Positions 27,383 through 37,042 are shown, numbered from the stretch's first letter. The stretch: DNA of 64,000 bases from Neptunitalea lumnitzerae (GCF_027924185.1 NZ_BRVO01000004.1:62001-126000); one strand, 5' to 3'. The notes: a model not told the origin generated them from the sequence alone. Made by a program: numbers and translations.

Positions 27383-28450
27383 ATGCTTAGGTACTTACTT
27401 ATTCCATTTCTATGTGTAGCTTTATGTAGTTGTACATCAGAAGATACTACCCCCGTAGAACAACCTGTTACGGAAAATTGGTACTACCCTCCAAATAATT
27501 CAAGTGAATGGACTACTACAAGCATTGAAGAAGCCGGATGGAATAGCGCTAAACTAGCCGATTTACTCGCATTTCTAGAGGATAAAAACACCAAATCATT
27601 CATCATATTGAAAAATGGAAATATTGTAGTAGAGCATTATTTTGATGATTTTGACGAGTCTTCTATTTGGTATTGGGCTTCTGCAGGTAAAACTTTAACA
27701 AGCACCGTAACTGGTATTGCACAAGACGAAGGTTACCTTACTATTGAAACCCCTGTGAACAACTACCTTGGTAACTGGACTAGTTTACCTCAAGAAAAAG
27801 AAAATCTTATACAGTGCAAACACCTGCTAACTATGACCAGCGGTATAGACGACTCCCTAGGTGATGATGTGAGCCCTGAAAACCTGCACTATCTTTCTGA
27901 TGCAGGTAGCAGATGGGCATACCATAATGTATATGTAAAAACACAAGATGTAGTAGCGAATGCTACCAACCAGAGCTGGAATACATATTTCAACCAAAAA
28001 TTACGTAACCCTATTGGTATGACGGGAGCATGGACCAACCTAAACAATCTTAATGTGTATTGGAGTAATACTAGGAGCATGGCTAGGTTTGGGCTTTTAA
28101 TTGCTGCCAATGGAAATTGGAACGGAACTCAAATTATTTCTGAATCGTACTTAAACGAAGCTACCAATACGTCTCAAAATATCAATGACGCTTATGGTTA
28201 CTTATGGTGGTTAAACGGCAAAAACTCCTATCACTTACCACAATCTCAATTAGAATATTCTGGGTCTCTGATACCCGAAGCCCCATCTGATATGTTTGCA
28301 GCCTTAGGTAAAAACGACCAAAAGATTTACATTGTACCTAGTGAAAAACTAGTAATTATTAGAATGGGCGAATCTGCAGACGGTGATAACTTTGCCCTCT
28401 CTGATTTTGATAACTTACTTTGGGAAAAAATCAATGCGTTTATGGAGTAA
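27383..28450 (+). CDS. Serine hydrolase lipoprotein (class C beta-lactamase family)
   Basis: 355 residues from the ATG at 27383, just before a lipoprotein signal (MLRYLLIPFLCVALCSC, lipobox ALCSC). The catalytic SxxK is SAGK in WASAGKTLTS and the YxN is YHN in RWAYHNVYV. The C-terminal region (DAYGYLWWLNG, IYIVPSEKLVIIRMG) is typical of beta-lactamase-fold esterases and DD-peptidases. It is probably anchored at the membrane; true beta-lactamase activity is not implied. Divergent from rimO. Confidence 0.88.
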   Translation: MLRYLLIPFLCVALCSCTSEDTTPVEQPVTENWYYPPNNSSEWTTTSIEEAGWNSAKLADLLAFLEDKNTKSFIILKNGNIVVEHYFDDFDESSIWYWASAGKTLTSTVTGIAQDEGYLTIETPVNNYLGNWTSLPQEKENLIQCKHLLTMTSGIDDSLGDDVSPENLHYLSDAGSRWAYHNVYVKTQDVVANATNQSWNTYFNQKLRNPIGMTGAWTNLNNLNVYWSNTRSMARFGLLIAANGNWNGTQIISESYLNEATNTSQNINDAYGYLWWLNGKNSYHLPQSQLEYSGSLIPEAPSDMFAALGKNDQKIYIVPSEKLVIIRMGESADGDNFALSDFDNLLWEKINAFME

Positions 28451-28459
28451 CGAACGCAC

Positions 28460-29203
28460 TTATAGTAGATAGAAAATACTGTAAATCATTCCAAGATTAA
28501 ATCCGGAATGACATAACACTGCACCCCAAATAGAACCTGTAAGCTGTTTCATTTTAAAGAAAAGTAGACTCACCAAAAACATACTACTTACCCAAAGCAA
28601 GGTTGGCACAAAATAGAAATCCCATCCCCCAGCAATAAACACCAAGCCAAAATGCGATATATGTGTTATAGCAAAAGCCGCACTATCTATAAACGATGCT
28701 TTTCTATCTCCCACAGATTTTGCAAAACTAAAATGCACAATTCCCCTAAAAAATAACTCTTCACCAATTGGGCTAAATATCATACCCGTAATTGCCATAA
28801 TAATAAACATGGTTCTTTTAGCATCGGCAGTTATGTTTTCGGGGATGGCGTAAGACTTACCAATGTATTCATACCAATTCTCATAAGAACCTCCATATAA
28901 TAAATCACCTATAAAGTACAGCACTACACTAAATACAATACCTGCCAATAAAGCAAGTAACAAAGTAAAAATGCTTTTAGGCGTTCTCAACCCTATGTTC
29001 TTAGTTCCGTTTCTATTCAGAAAAATGAATGGTACAATAGCCGAAAGAAACATCACCATACCAATTACTCCGTAGTTGCCTTGCTCATTTGCTTGTAATA
29101 CTAGGAAAAACCTTGGCACACACAAAAGCACCACTAAAAACAATCCAAACTTCCAGTGTAAACTAAAATACTTCCTCCAAAATTTTCGTAAGTTATTATC
29201 CAT
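28460..29203 (-). CDS. CPBP-family intramembrane glutamic endopeptidase
   Basis: 247 residues with about six to eight membrane helices. CPBP/Abi motif 1 is GEELFFRG (EExxxR) and motif 2 has the His of AITHISHF. A third His lies in GAVLCHSGFN near the C-terminus. These glutamate proteases cleave membrane substrates, for example prenylated proteins or anti-sigma factors; the substrate here is unknown. Convergent with the serine hydrolase lipoprotein, 9 bp apart. Confidence 0.88.
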   Translation of the reverse strand: MDNNLRKFWRKYFSLHWKFGLFLVVLLCVPRFFLVLQANEQGNYGVIGMVMFLSAIVPFIFLNRNGTKNIGLRTPKSIFTLLLALLAGIVFSVVLYFIGDLLYGGSYENWYEYIGKSYAIPENITADAKRTMFIIMAITGMIFSPIGEELFFRGIVHFSFAKSVGDRKASFIDSAAFAITHISHFGLVFIAGGWDFYFVPTLLWVSSMFLVSLLFFKMKQLTGSIWGAVLCHSGFNLGMIYSIFYLL

Positions 29204-29282
29204 GGTTGGTTGTTGTTATCGCTTAGAGACATGAGATTATATACAATTCTCCCTCAGTAAAACCTTCACATAAATGTATAAA

Positions 29283-29311
29283 AAAACCCATGATAAAATA
29301 TCATGGGTTTT
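29283..29311. terminator. Terminator downstream of clpX
   Basis: A perfect 13-bp stem (AAAACCCATGATA / TATCATGGGTTTT) with a 3-nt AAA loop. The clpX transcript (minus) runs into TTTTTTATAC. Confidence 0.85.
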
Positions 29312-29338
29312 ATATTTATAGCGTATATAAATTATATT

Positions 29339-30574
29339 TTAAGAAGCTGCCTTAAGGGTACTAATAGTAGCTTTATTCAACATATCTTTCGCGTATTGCT
29401 TAGACACATGGAATGCATGCACCTCCTCGTCACTTGGCAACTGGAACATAGCATCTGTTAAGATAGCTTCACATAAAGAACGAAGTCCTCTAGCCCCTAA
29501 CTTATACTCAATAGCCTTTTTCACAATATAATCAAGTGCATCGTCTGAAACTGTTAGCTCTATGTTATCCATAGCAAACAACTTCTCGTATTGCTTAATT
29601 ATAGCATTTTTAGGCTCGGTAAGTATAGAACGTAGTGTAACCTCATCTAAAGGATTCATATATGTTAACACCGGTAAACGACCAATAATTTCAGGAATTA
29701 AACCAAAATCTTTTAAGTCTTTAGGTATCACATACTGCAATAAATTCTCTTTATCTATAATCTTACCAGATGAACTAGAACTATAACCAACCGCTTGCAT
29801 ATTTAAACGTCTGGTAATAATTCGTTCAATACCATCAAAAGCACCACCGGCAATAAACAGAATATTTTCTGTATTTACCTCTATAAACTTCTGATCAGGG
29901 TGCTTTCTACCACCTTTTGGCGGAACATTAACCACAGTACCTTCTAATAATTTAAGAAGTGCCTGCTGAACCCCTTCACCAGATACATCTCTGGTAATAG
30001 ACGGATTATCACTTTTACGAGCAATTTTATCTATTTCGTCAATAAATACAATTCCTCTTTCTGCTTTTTCTAAATCGTAATCGGCAGCTTGCAACAAACG
30101 AGTTAAGATGCTTTCTACATCTTCTCCTACATACCCTGCTTCTGTTAAAACAGTAGCATCTACAATAGCCAACGGCACGTTTAACATTTTAGCAATGGTT
30201 TTTGCTATTAATGTTTTACCAGTACCTGTTTGCCCCACCATTACAATGTTACTTTTTTGAATTTCTACATCGTCTTCAGTAGAAGTTTGTAACAAACGCT
30301 TATAGTGGTTGTATACTGCTACAGACATCACCTTCTTGGTACTGTCTTGCCCAATTACAAATCCATCTAAAAAATCTTTAATTTCTCTAGGCTTCTTCAA
30401 CTCAAGTTCCGCCGACAAATCTTTTGATCTGGATTGTTTAGATTCTTCCAGAACAATACCATGCGCTTGCTCAATACATCTGTCGCAGATGTGAGCATCT
30501 AATCCGGCAATCAATAAATTTGTTTCCGGCTTCTTTCTACCACAAAAGGAACATTCTAACTCTTCTCTCGCCAT
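29339..30574 (-). CDS. clpX: ATP-dependent Clp protease, ATP-binding subunit ClpX
   Basis: AAA+ unfoldase that feeds substrates into ClpP. 411 residues. The N-terminal zinc-binding domain has Cys pairs CSFC and CDRC. Walker A is GQTGTGKT, Walker B is [10 protein letters not shown], followed by the sensor region [31 protein letters not shown] segment and an IGF-like loop region for ClpP docking would be expected between. It follows clpP by 10 bp. Confidence 0.97.
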   Translation of the reverse strand: MAREELECSFCGRKKPETNLLIAGLDAHICDRCIEQAHGIVLEESKQSRSKDLSAELELKKPREIKDFLDGFVIGQDSTKKVMSVAVYNHYKRLLQTSTEDDVEIQKSNIVMVGQTGTGKTLIAKTIAKMLNVPLAIVDATVLTEAGYVGEDVESILTRLLQAADYDLEKAERGIVFIDEIDKIARKSDNPSITRDVSGEGVQQALLKLLEGTVVNVPPKGGRKHPDQKFIEVNTENILFIAGGAFDGIERIITRRLNMQAVGYSSSSSGKIIDKENLLQYVIPKDLKDFGLIPEIIGRLPVLTYMNPLDEVTLRSILTEPKNAIIKQYEKLFAMDNIELTVSDDALDYIVKKAIEYKLGARGLRSLCEAILTDAMFQLPSDEEVHAFHVSKQYAKDMLNKATISTLKAAS

Positions 30575-30584
30575 TCAAAAATTT

Positions 30585-31259
30585 TTATTTTCTAGTTAAA
30601 ACCTCATCAATCATACCATAATCTTTCGCTTCCTGAGCTTTCATCCAGTAATCTCTATCAGAGTCGTCACTTACTTTATCAAATGACTGCCCTGAATGGT
30701 TAGCGATAATTTGGTATAATTCTTCTTTTAATTTTAAAATCTCTCTTGCTGTAATTTCTATATCACTCGCCTGTCCTTGAGCCCCACCAAGTGGTTGGTG
30801 AATCATTACTCTAGAGTGTGGTAATGCAGAACGTTTACCATCGGCACCTGCACATAATAATACAGCACCCATAGAAGCCGCCATACCTGTACAGATAGTA
30901 GCTACATCTGGCTGAATAAATTGCATTGTATCGTAAATACCTAAACCTGCATACACCCCTCCACCAGGAGAGTTAATATAAATTTGAATATCCTTAGAAG
31001 CATCTAAACTTGTTAAAAATAACAACTGTGCTTGCACTATGTTAGCAATTTGATCGTCAATTCCAGTACCTAAAAAGATGATTCTATCCATCATTAATCG
31101 AGAGAACACATCCATTTGGGTTACGTTTAACTGACGCTCCTCCATAATATAAGGAGTCATACCAACAGGATTCATTTTACTTACAATCTTATCATAGTAC
31201 ATATTATTTATACCATGATGCTGGGTAGCATATTTCTTAAATTCTTTCTTGAAATTCAT
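30585..31259 (-). CDS. clpP: ATP-dependent Clp protease proteolytic subunit
   Basis: Serine peptidase forming the proteolytic chamber. Nucleophile Ser is in GMAASMGAVLL, His in HSRVMIHQPLGGAQG, and the Asp follows in the DRDYWM region. 224 residues from MNFKKEF (an ATG two codons upstream, at 31265, is possible). The preceding intergenic segment carries a strong hairpin and U-tract ending only ~10-16 nt upstream, so expression must come from read-through, processing or an unseen promoter. Confidence 0.96.
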   Translation of the reverse strand: MNFKKEFKKYATQHHGINNMYYDKIVSKMNPVGMTPYIMEERQLNVTQMDVFSRLMMDRIIFLGTGIDDQIANIVQAQLLFLTSLDASKDIQIYINSPGGGVYAGLGIYDTMQFIQPDVATICTGMAASMGAVLLCAGADGKRSALPHSRVMIHQPLGGAQGQASDIEITAREILKLKEELYQIIANHSGQSFDKVSDDSDRDYWMKAQEAKDYGMIDEVLTRK

Positions 31260-31275
31260 AATCATTTATTAAAAA

Positions 31276-31308
31276 AGGCGTTAATCCTATCGAGTAAGAT
31301 TAACGCCT
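31276..31308 (-). terminator. Terminator-like hairpin between tig and clpP
   Basis: An 11-bp G+C-containing stem (AGGCGTTAATC / GATTAACGCCT, 31276-31286 and 31298-31308) with an 11-nt loop is followed on the minus strand by TTTTTT (31270-31275). It then continues AATAAATG into the clpP start. It may attenuate tig-to-clpP transcription. Confidence 0.75.
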
Positions 31309-31336
31309 AAAGATAGGTATTTATTTTTTAACAAAC

Positions 31337-32656
31337 TTATGAATAAGCCTCTTTAACGAAGTCTTCGTAAGTTACCTCTTTAACTGTTAAATTTGCGTTA
31401 TCTTTAAAGAAAGTAATCATCTTTTGACTCATTACCTGATCTGAAAGACGTTTTACTTCTTCTTGGTTAGACATAATACGCATAGTAATATTCTCAACTT
31501 CTTCATCAGAAGGGTCTAATTGACCAAATTGAGCCATTTGCGCTTTAATGTATGTTTTAGCAAATTCTTTTAACTCGTCAAAAGTAACTTGTAAATTGTT
31601 TTCAGTAATAATTTTACCTTCAATCAATTGGTAACGAAGTCCTTTTTCAGACTTTTCATATTCTGCTTTTGCTTCTTCTTCTGTCATTGGATTTTCACCT
31701 GCAGTTTGAATCCATTTAACTAAAAACTCAGCTGGTAAATCAAACTTAGCGTTTTCAATTAAAGTTTCAGTAACATCATTTAAAAGCTTTTGGTCAGATT
31801 GCTGAACAAATTGTTTTTCAGCATCTTCTTTAATTTTAGCTTTCATTTCTTCTTCTGAAGTAACATTACCTTCACCAAATAATTTATCAAATAACTCTTG
31901 GTTTAATTCAGCTAAATCACGTGTGTTAGACTCTTCAATAGTAGCAGTAACTTCAATATCTAAACCATGAGCATCGTCATGAGACACTTTTAAAACTTCC
32001 ATTAAATCATGGTCGTCTTCAAATAAACCTTTAGTAGAAAGGGTTACTGTTTCACCTATTTTAGTACCTAATAATTTCTCAGCAGCCTCTTCGCTCTTAA
32101 TTTTATCAAAAGTAAAAGTTGCTTTGTTGTTTATTTCTTTTTCCTCGTTTACAAAAGTAGCAGTGATTTCTGCATCTTTAATAACCTCTTTATGACCAAC
32201 TAATTTTCCAAATTGTTTTTGGATACGCTCCACTTGTCCATTAAGCATTTCTTCATCTGCAACAATGTTGTAATGCGTAATAGCATCTTTACCAAAATCT
32301 ATATCAAAAGAAGGCGCAAGACCAAGCTCAAACTTAAAGGTTAATTCTTCAGCATCCCAATCAAACTCATCTTGAGCCATTGGTAATGGGTTTCCTAAAA
32401 CATCAAGCTTCTCTTCTGTAAGATAGTTATTAAGAGCTTCTTGTAACATTTTGTTCACCTCATCTAATAACACAGCTTTCCCATATTGCTTTTTAACAAG
32501 CCCCATAGGAACGTGTCCTTTTCTAAAACCTGGGATATTAGCAGTCTTACGGTAATTTTCTAATGTAGTATCTACTTTCTCGCTATAATCTTCCTTAGAT
32601 AATGCAACTGTTACAATTGCATTTAAATCATCTACTTGCTCTTTTGTAATATTCAT
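31337..32656 (-). CDS. tig: Trigger factor chaperone
   Basis: Ribosome-associated chaperone. 439 residues. The ribosome-binding loop is GFRKGHVPMGLVKKQYG (FRxGxxP signature). A weak PPIase-like middle domain and a long helical C-domain follow. The PPIase region is poorly conserved, as in many Bacteroidota homologues. First gene of the tig-clpP-clpX run; strong promoter at 32682-32712. Confidence 0.95.
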   Translation of the reverse strand: MNITKEQVDDLNAIVTVALSKEDYSEKVDTTLENYRKTANIPGFRKGHVPMGLVKKQYGKAVLLDEVNKMLQEALNNYLTEEKLDVLGNPLPMAQDEFDWDAEELTFKFELGLAPSFDIDFGKDAITHYNIVADEEMLNGQVERIQKQFGKLVGHKEVIKDAEITATFVNEEKEINNKATFTFDKIKSEEAAEKLLGTKIGETVTLSTKGLFEDDHDLMEVLKVSHDDAHGLDIEVTATIEESNTRDLAELNQELFDKLFGEGNVTSEEEMKAKIKEDAEKQFVQQSDQKLLNDVTETLIENAKFDLPAEFLVKWIQTAGENPMTEEEAKAEYEKSEKGLRYQLIEGKIITENNLQVTFDELKEFAKTYIKAQMAQFGQLDPSDEEVENITMRIMSNQEEVKRLSDQVMSQKMITFFKDNANLTVKEVTYEDFVKEAYS

Positions 32657-32681
32657 TATATATACTATAAAAATTGGGTTG

Positions 32682-32712
32682 CAAAATTAATACTTTTTAC
32701 CAACCCAACCAA
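32682..32712 (-). promoter_or_regulatory. Promoter of tig
   Basis: On the minus strand TTG (32712-32710), a 20-nt spacer and TAATTTTG (32689-32682), giving a leader of ~21 nt. Confidence 0.6.
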
Positions 32713-32747
32713 GTTTTTAATAAGCTGTATTTCACAAAGTTAATTTA

Positions 32748-33095
32748 TCAACATTTTTCATCGTCCAATCCTGAATTTAAAAGCGATTGTAAGAACGATA
32801 ACAACAGACTAAAAATTAATGCCCACCAAAAACCGTCTACCGCAAAACCATCTACAAGACCATCGGCAAACAAAATGATAAAAGCATTAATAACCAGCAA
32901 GAAAATACCCAATGTTAAAATAGTTATAGGTAGCGTTAAAATAACCAATACAGGTTTTACCACAATATTTAACAAACCTATGATAGTCGCCACAATAACT
33001 GCTGCTAGATAATTAGATACGTGAACACCCGGAAGTATATACGACAGAAACAATACTGCCACTGCCGATAATAATATTCTAATAAGTATTTTCAT
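32748..33095 (-). CDS. Phage-holin-family (YvlD-like) four-helix membrane protein
   Basis: 115 residues from MKILIRILLS, with four hydrophobic segments (LLSAVAVLFLSYILPG, YLAAVIVATIIGLLNIVV, LVILTLPITILTLGIFLLVI, GFWWALIFSLLLSFLQSLL). VKPVLVILTLPITILTLG is typical of the YvlD/phage-holin-IV family, which is mostly chromosomal and of unclear role in these bacteria. The upstream frame has only a TTG start inside the terminator hairpin and was not used. Confidence 0.82.
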   Translation of the reverse strand: MKILIRILLSAVAVLFLSYILPGVHVSNYLAAVIVATIIGLLNIVVKPVLVILTLPITILTLGIFLLVINAFIILFADGLVDGFAVDGFWWALIFSLLLSFLQSLLNSGLDDEKC

Positions 33096-33112
33096 CTTTT
33101 TATTGTAAAAAT

Positions 33113-33153
33113 AAAAAAGGAGCTGCATGGAACCAACATGCAACCCCTTTTTT
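33113..33153 (-). terminator. Terminator downstream of the SGNH lipoprotein
   Basis: In minus-strand RNA, GGGGUUGCAUG pairs with CAUGCAGCUCC using two G-U wobbles, flanked by A and U tracts (AAAAAAGG...CCTTTTTT). The pairs are broken on the plus strand, so the terminator is directional. Confidence 0.75.
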
Positions 33154-33181
33154 GGGAATTATTTAATACAAAAACTCAAAA

Positions 33182-34666
33182 CTATTCCAAATACAAAGCG
33201 GTATAGTCTATCGGGTTTACCCCCGGAAGATCTGAACCGTACGTAGCGTTAATTGCCGCTATAAACTCATTAGCCAAATACGCATACCCTCTGGAAGAAG
33301 GATGTACTCCATCTAATGAAAAAGCACCTCCTGTAGCGTATGTACTAGTTAACGTAGAACCATTCACAGTAATACCTCCATTAGCCAACATATCCATTAC
33401 TCCTTCTACATCTACCATAGCCAAACCATAGTTAGTAGCTAAAGCGTCAATGGTTGCATTAAACGAAGTTTGAGCTGTAGCAACCATTTGCTGCTCTTGA
33501 GGCGTTAACACCCACTGATCTGACAAGGGTACTGACACTCCATTTATAAGTGTTGGATCTTCATTAACAGTAGTACCTATAATATTTTGTGCAGTTAACA
33601 CAATTAAATCATTAGCCGTGGTTAATCTATAATTAGGAATACCATATGCTGTTAAATCAGTTAAATCTTCATCTTCTATCAACATAGCATTACTAGCACC
33701 TTCTGAATACACTATGGTACGCGCATTCATTTCATCCATTGTTATAAACCCATAACTCTGCATTTGCTGTAAACCTGCATTATAATTTGCAAAGGCCGCA
33801 TTTAACATACCCGCTGTTGTAGCATCTAACGGCACAGGATTATAAGGTACTGTTGTAAAATATGGTATGGTAGTTATATCTGGTATATTAGCTACCACCC
33901 CCTTAGCTCCGCCAGAAGTAAGTATTTGCAATAACCCATTGTATACTGCCGCAAAAACGTTAGGATCTGTAATATCATTACTTCCGTAAGTGGTCGGGTC
34001 TAAATTCCCCGCTTGGTTTTCTCCAGCTCCCCCAGCTATAGCATAACTTAAAATATCGTTATTCCCAATCCATAAACTAAAAAAGGTAGGACTTTGCGCC
34101 ATGGCGTCTGCCATAATAGAAGCATTCGCAGAAGATGCGAATCTAACAAAATACGGATTAGCAGTTCCGTTTAAAAGACCTCCAACATTTCCATAACCTT
34201 CCACTCCTAAATGAAAAATTTTAGCTCCTGGAACCCCCATATTATTAAAACCTCCTGATAGCACACTTGAAACTTCAGTACTTGGCATACCTGAAACATT
34301 CACAGGAGCAGGACTACCACTTGCAAAAGATAAAATTAAACGGTTATCTAGTATTTGCTGACCACCAAGTGTCATTCCACCAAGATTGTCACTCACTAAA
34401 GGCTGTGTAAATTCACCTCCACCAACTAGCGAGAATTGCTCTGATAATATATACGGTAAGGAAGCTTCTTGACCCTGTAATGACAAAGCTCCGTCTGAAT
34501 ACCCTGCTGTTAAAGAATTTCCTAAAGCCACAAAAGTACTAAAGTCTGCACTTCCGTTGGTATACACCACTTCTTCTTCATCATCCACCATCATAGCATC
34601 ATCTGAAGAACACCCCATCATCAATAGCCCTAAAAGCAAAATGCTATAAGTAAAACTGTATTTCAT
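33182..34666 (-). CDS. SGNH/GDSL hydrolase lipoprotein
   Basis: 494 residues. The lipoprotein signal (MKYSFTYSILLLGLLMMGC) is followed by an acidic linker. SGNH block I is GNSLTAGYSDG (catalytic Ser), block III is LWIGNNDIL (GxND), and block V is DGVHPSSRGY (Asp/His). It probably deacylates a lipid, polysaccharide ester or similar substrate at the cell envelope. Upstream promoter at 34690-34719. Confidence 0.88.
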   Translation of the reverse strand: MKYSFTYSILLLGLLMMGCSSDDAMMVDDEEEVVYTNGSADFSTFVALGNSLTAGYSDGALSLQGQEASLPYILSEQFSLVGGGEFTQPLVSDNLGGMTLGGQQILDNRLILSFASGSPAPVNVSGMPSTEVSSVLSGGFNNMGVPGAKIFHLGVEGYGNVGGLLNGTANPYFVRFASSANASIMADAMAQSPTFFSLWIGNNDILSYAIAGGAGENQAGNLDPTTYGSNDITDPNVFAAVYNGLLQILTSGGAKGVVANIPDITTIPYFTTVPYNPVPLDATTAGMLNAAFANYNAGLQQMQSYGFITMDEMNARTIVYSEGASNAMLIEDEDLTDLTAYGIPNYRLTTANDLIVLTAQNIIGTTVNEDPTLINGVSVPLSDQWVLTPQEQQMVATAQTSFNATIDALATNYGLAMVDVEGVMDMLANGGITVNGSTLTSTYATGGAFSLDGVHPSSRGYAYLANEFIAAINATYGSDLPGVNPIDYTALYLE

Positions 34667-34689
34667 CTTTTATAATTATTTGATTACTC

Positions 34690-34719
34690 CAAAAATAATA
34701 TAAAATATGAATTTATCAA
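34690..34719 (-). promoter_or_regulatory. Promoter of the SGNH lipoprotein
   Basis: Minus-strand TTG (34719-34717), a 19-nt spacer and TATTTTTG (34697-34690), with a ~19-nt leader. Confidence 0.6.
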
Positions 34720-34781
34720 TTTTTTATTGCAAAAATTACATAATTAATAATTATACAGTTTTAAAATAGCATTCTAACTCT

Positions 34782-35552
34782 TTATGCTTTTAAGAAAGCA
34801 ACGGACTTCTCAAAAAACTCTTTCGGATTCTCTGCATGCAACCAATGCCCAGAATTACTAACAGTTTCTATTATACTATGAGGAAAATGTCTCTTAATCA
34901 ATGTTTCATCTGAAGGCATTACATATTCAGATTTATCACCTCTTAAAAACAACACATCTCCTTCATATGATGTAAAATCTGGCAGCGCCTCACCTATTTC
35001 AGCGCCTTTGGTTCTCAACACCTCTAAGTTAAACCTAAAACCAAGCTTCTCTTTTTCTACCCAGTACAAGTTTTTTAACAAAAACTGACGTGTACCCCAA
35101 TCAAAAATATATTTAGACAACGCATCATCAGCTTCTCTTCTATTTTTAATTACATCAAAATCTAACGATGAGAGGCCATTTAAAATAATTTCGTGATGTG
35201 GTGGATAGAATTTAGGCCCTATATCTGCTACAATTAATTTCTTAACTATATCCGGATAGGTTACCGCAAACAACATAGCTGTTTTCCCCCCCATAGAATG
35301 CCCCAGAATAATAACATCTTTCAACTGCTTTTCGGCAATATACGCGTTCAAGTCTTCAACAAGTACTTCATAGTTAAAAGTTTCATCATGAAAACTTCTA
35401 CCATGGTTACGCTGATCTACCAAATGCACCTGATAACCTTGCTCGGCATAACCTCCAGCCATAGTTTTCCAGTTATCAGACATCCCTAAAAACCCGTGAA
35501 GTATAATCAAAGGAGTACCTTCTCCTATTATTTTAGAATATAAATGTGGCAT
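34782..35552 (-). CDS. Alpha/beta fold hydrolase (YbfF-like esterase)
   Basis: 256 residues. Oxyanion motif LHGFLGMSDNW, DQRNHGRS, nucleophile elbow GHSMGG, likely acid Asp in LRGDKSEYV and base His in SNSGHWLHAENP. It resembles YbfF-type esterases acting on short acyl chains. The start ATG overlaps the pdxJ stop by one base (TAATG), which suggests translational coupling. Confidence 0.87.
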   Translation of the reverse strand: MPHLYSKIIGEGTPLIILHGFLGMSDNWKTMAGGYAEQGYQVHLVDQRNHGRSFHDETFNYEVLVEDLNAYIAEKQLKDVIILGHSMGGKTAMLFAVTYPDIVKKLIVADIGPKFYPPHHEIILNGLSSLDFDVIKNRREADDALSKYIFDWGTRQFLLKNLYWVEKEKLGFRFNLEVLRTKGAEIGEALPDFTSYEGDVLFLRGDKSEYVMPSDETLIKRHFPHSIIETVSNSGHWLHAENPKEFFEKSVAFLKA

Positions 35553-36265
35553 TATTTCAATTTATTCAAGTAAAGATTTACAACATTCTCAATCCCTAAA
35601 TATAAAGATTCTGCAATTAATGCATGCCCTATAGACACCTCTAATAAATTAGGTATATTCTCTTTAAAATATTTTATATTCTCCAAACTTAAATCATGCC
35701 CTGCATTAATACCCAACCCTACTTCATTGGCTTTAATAGCAGCTTTCACAAATGGCTCAACACCTTTCAAATCACCTTGCTCATAAGCACTCGCATAAGA
35801 TTCTGTATACAACTCTACCCTATCTGTACCAGTAGCTACCGCAGCCTCTACCATACGCTCATCTGCATCTACAAATACCGATGTTCTAATACCATTTCTT
35901 TTAAACTCTGCAATAACATCAACCAAAAAATCTTTGTGTTTTATAGTATCCCATCCAGCGTTAGAAGTTATTGCATCCTCTGCATCTGGCACCAAAGTAA
36001 CCTGTGTTGGCTTTACTTCTAAAACCAAATCCATAAAACTTTTTATCGGGTTACCTTCTATATTATATTCGGTATACACAACCTCTTTAAGATCACGTGC
36101 ATCTTGATACCTAATATGACGCTCATCCGGCCTTGGATGAATGGTAACTCCATGCGCCCCAAACTTTTGTACGTCTTTAGCCACCTTTAATACACTTGGT
36201 ACATCTCCCCCTCTTGAATTTCTAAGAGTTGCTATTTTATTAATATTTACACTTAATTTAGTCAT
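35552..36265 (-). CDS. pdxJ: Pyridoxine 5'-phosphate synthase
   Basis: Condenses 3-amino-2-oxopropyl phosphate with deoxyxylulose 5-phosphate to PNP (DXP-dependent vitamin B6 pathway). 237 residues. Family motifs are LSVNINKIATLRNSRGG at the start, GVTIHPRPDERHIRYQDAR, VTLVPD and GINAGHDLSLENI. First gene of a two-gene unit with the alpha/beta hydrolase; promoter at 36291-36298. Confidence 0.96.
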   Translation of the reverse strand: MTKLSVNINKIATLRNSRGGDVPSVLKVAKDVQKFGAHGVTIHPRPDERHIRYQDARDLKEVVYTEYNIEGNPIKSFMDLVLEVKPTQVTLVPDAEDAITSNAGWDTIKHKDFLVDVIAEFKRNGIRTSVFVDADERMVEAAVATGTDRVELYTESYASAYEQGDLKGVEPFVKAAIKANEVGLGINAGHDLSLENIKYFKENIPNLLEVSIGHALIAESLYLGIENVVNLYLNKLK

Positions 36266-36290
36266 GATTAATATTTTTTCTTTAAGTCTG

Positions 36291-36298
36291 CAAAAATA
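36291..36298 (-). promoter_or_regulatory. -7 element for pdxJ
   Basis: The minus strand reads TATTTTTG, a perfect TAnnTTTG match with a ~21-nt leader. Confidence 0.5.
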
Positions 36299-36334
36299 CG
36301 AACAACATAATGCTATTATGTAGACTAAAATTAC

Positions 36335-36342
36335 TATTTTTC
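36335..36342 (+). promoter_or_regulatory. Weak -7 element for the CBS-domain gene
   Basis: TATTTTTC (7 of 8 matches) lies 18 bp upstream of the ATG at 36361 and downstream of the earlier in-frame ATG at 36310, so it favours the shorter start. Confidence 0.35.
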
Positions 36343-36360
36343 GGGCTAATTAGCATACTT

Positions 36361-37017
36361 ATGGAAATCACATCGTACATAAACATTGATTTTCAACCCG
36401 TTGGATTAAATGATAGTATAAAAAAGGTTTGCTCCATCTTTGAAAAATCAACGTATAGCCATTTACCGATTATTGAAGATAAAACTCTGATTGGTAATAT
36501 TGCAGAAGATGACTGTAAAAGTTTTGATAACAATAATAGCGTAGAAACCTACACTTATTTATATAATGCTTTTTTTGTTAAAAAAAGCACCAACTGGCTA
36601 GACGTTTTGGAAGCATTTGCGCAAAATGAGAGTAATATTATGCCTGTTTTAGACGAGCATAACGAATATATTGGATTTTATGAGTTAAATGATATTCTAA
36701 CTTTTTTCAATGAGACTCCATTCCTGAATGAATTAGGAGACACTATTGTAGTTGAAAAAAACCGTAAAGATTATTCATTTAGTGAAATTGCTCAGATAAT
36801 AGAAAGTAATAATGGAAAACTACTAGGTGCCTTTGTTTCTGAAATGAAGGACAACTTAGTACAAATTACCATTAAAACTACTACTGGAGCTCTGAACGAA
36901 ATTTTACAGACATTCAGAAGATACAATTATGAGATTATTTTAGGTAGTGAGGAAGACACCTATTTAAACGAGTTAAAAGACAGATCAAACTATTTGAATA
37001 AATATTTGAATATTTAA
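36361..37017 (+). CDS. CBS-domain protein upstream of nadK
   Basis: 218 residues from MEITSYINIDFQPVG. Two CBS motifs occupy the N-terminal ~130 residues (KVCSIFEKSTYSHLPIIEDK, FAQNESNIMPVLDEHNEYIG). The C-terminal half is an ACT-like regulatory region. CBS pairs bind adenine nucleotides, and this gene sits 25 bp before nadK in Flavobacteriia generally, which suggests a nucleotide-sensing regulatory role. The in-frame upstream ATG at 36310 would add a hydrophobic tail and precedes the putative promoter. Confidence 0.85.
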   Translation: MEITSYINIDFQPVGLNDSIKKVCSIFEKSTYSHLPIIEDKTLIGNIAEDDCKSFDNNNSVETYTYLYNAFFVKKSTNWLDVLEAFAQNESNIMPVLDEHNEYIGFYELNDILTFFNETPFLNELGDTIVVEKNRKDYSFSEIAQIIESNNGKLLGAFVSEMKDNLVQITIKTTTGALNEILQTFRRYNYEIILGSEEDTYLNELKDRSNYLNKYLNI

Positions 37018-37042
37018 TTTAATAATAAACCCCCAAACAACC

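Noticed and set aside
27383-28450. Antibiotic-resistance beta-lactamase
   Set aside because: It is a lipoprotein of the general serine-hydrolase group; the fold alone does not indicate resistance.
32748-33095. Prophage origin for the holin-family gene
   Set aside because: YvlD/holin-IV proteins are widespread chromosomal genes, and no phage genes lie nearby.
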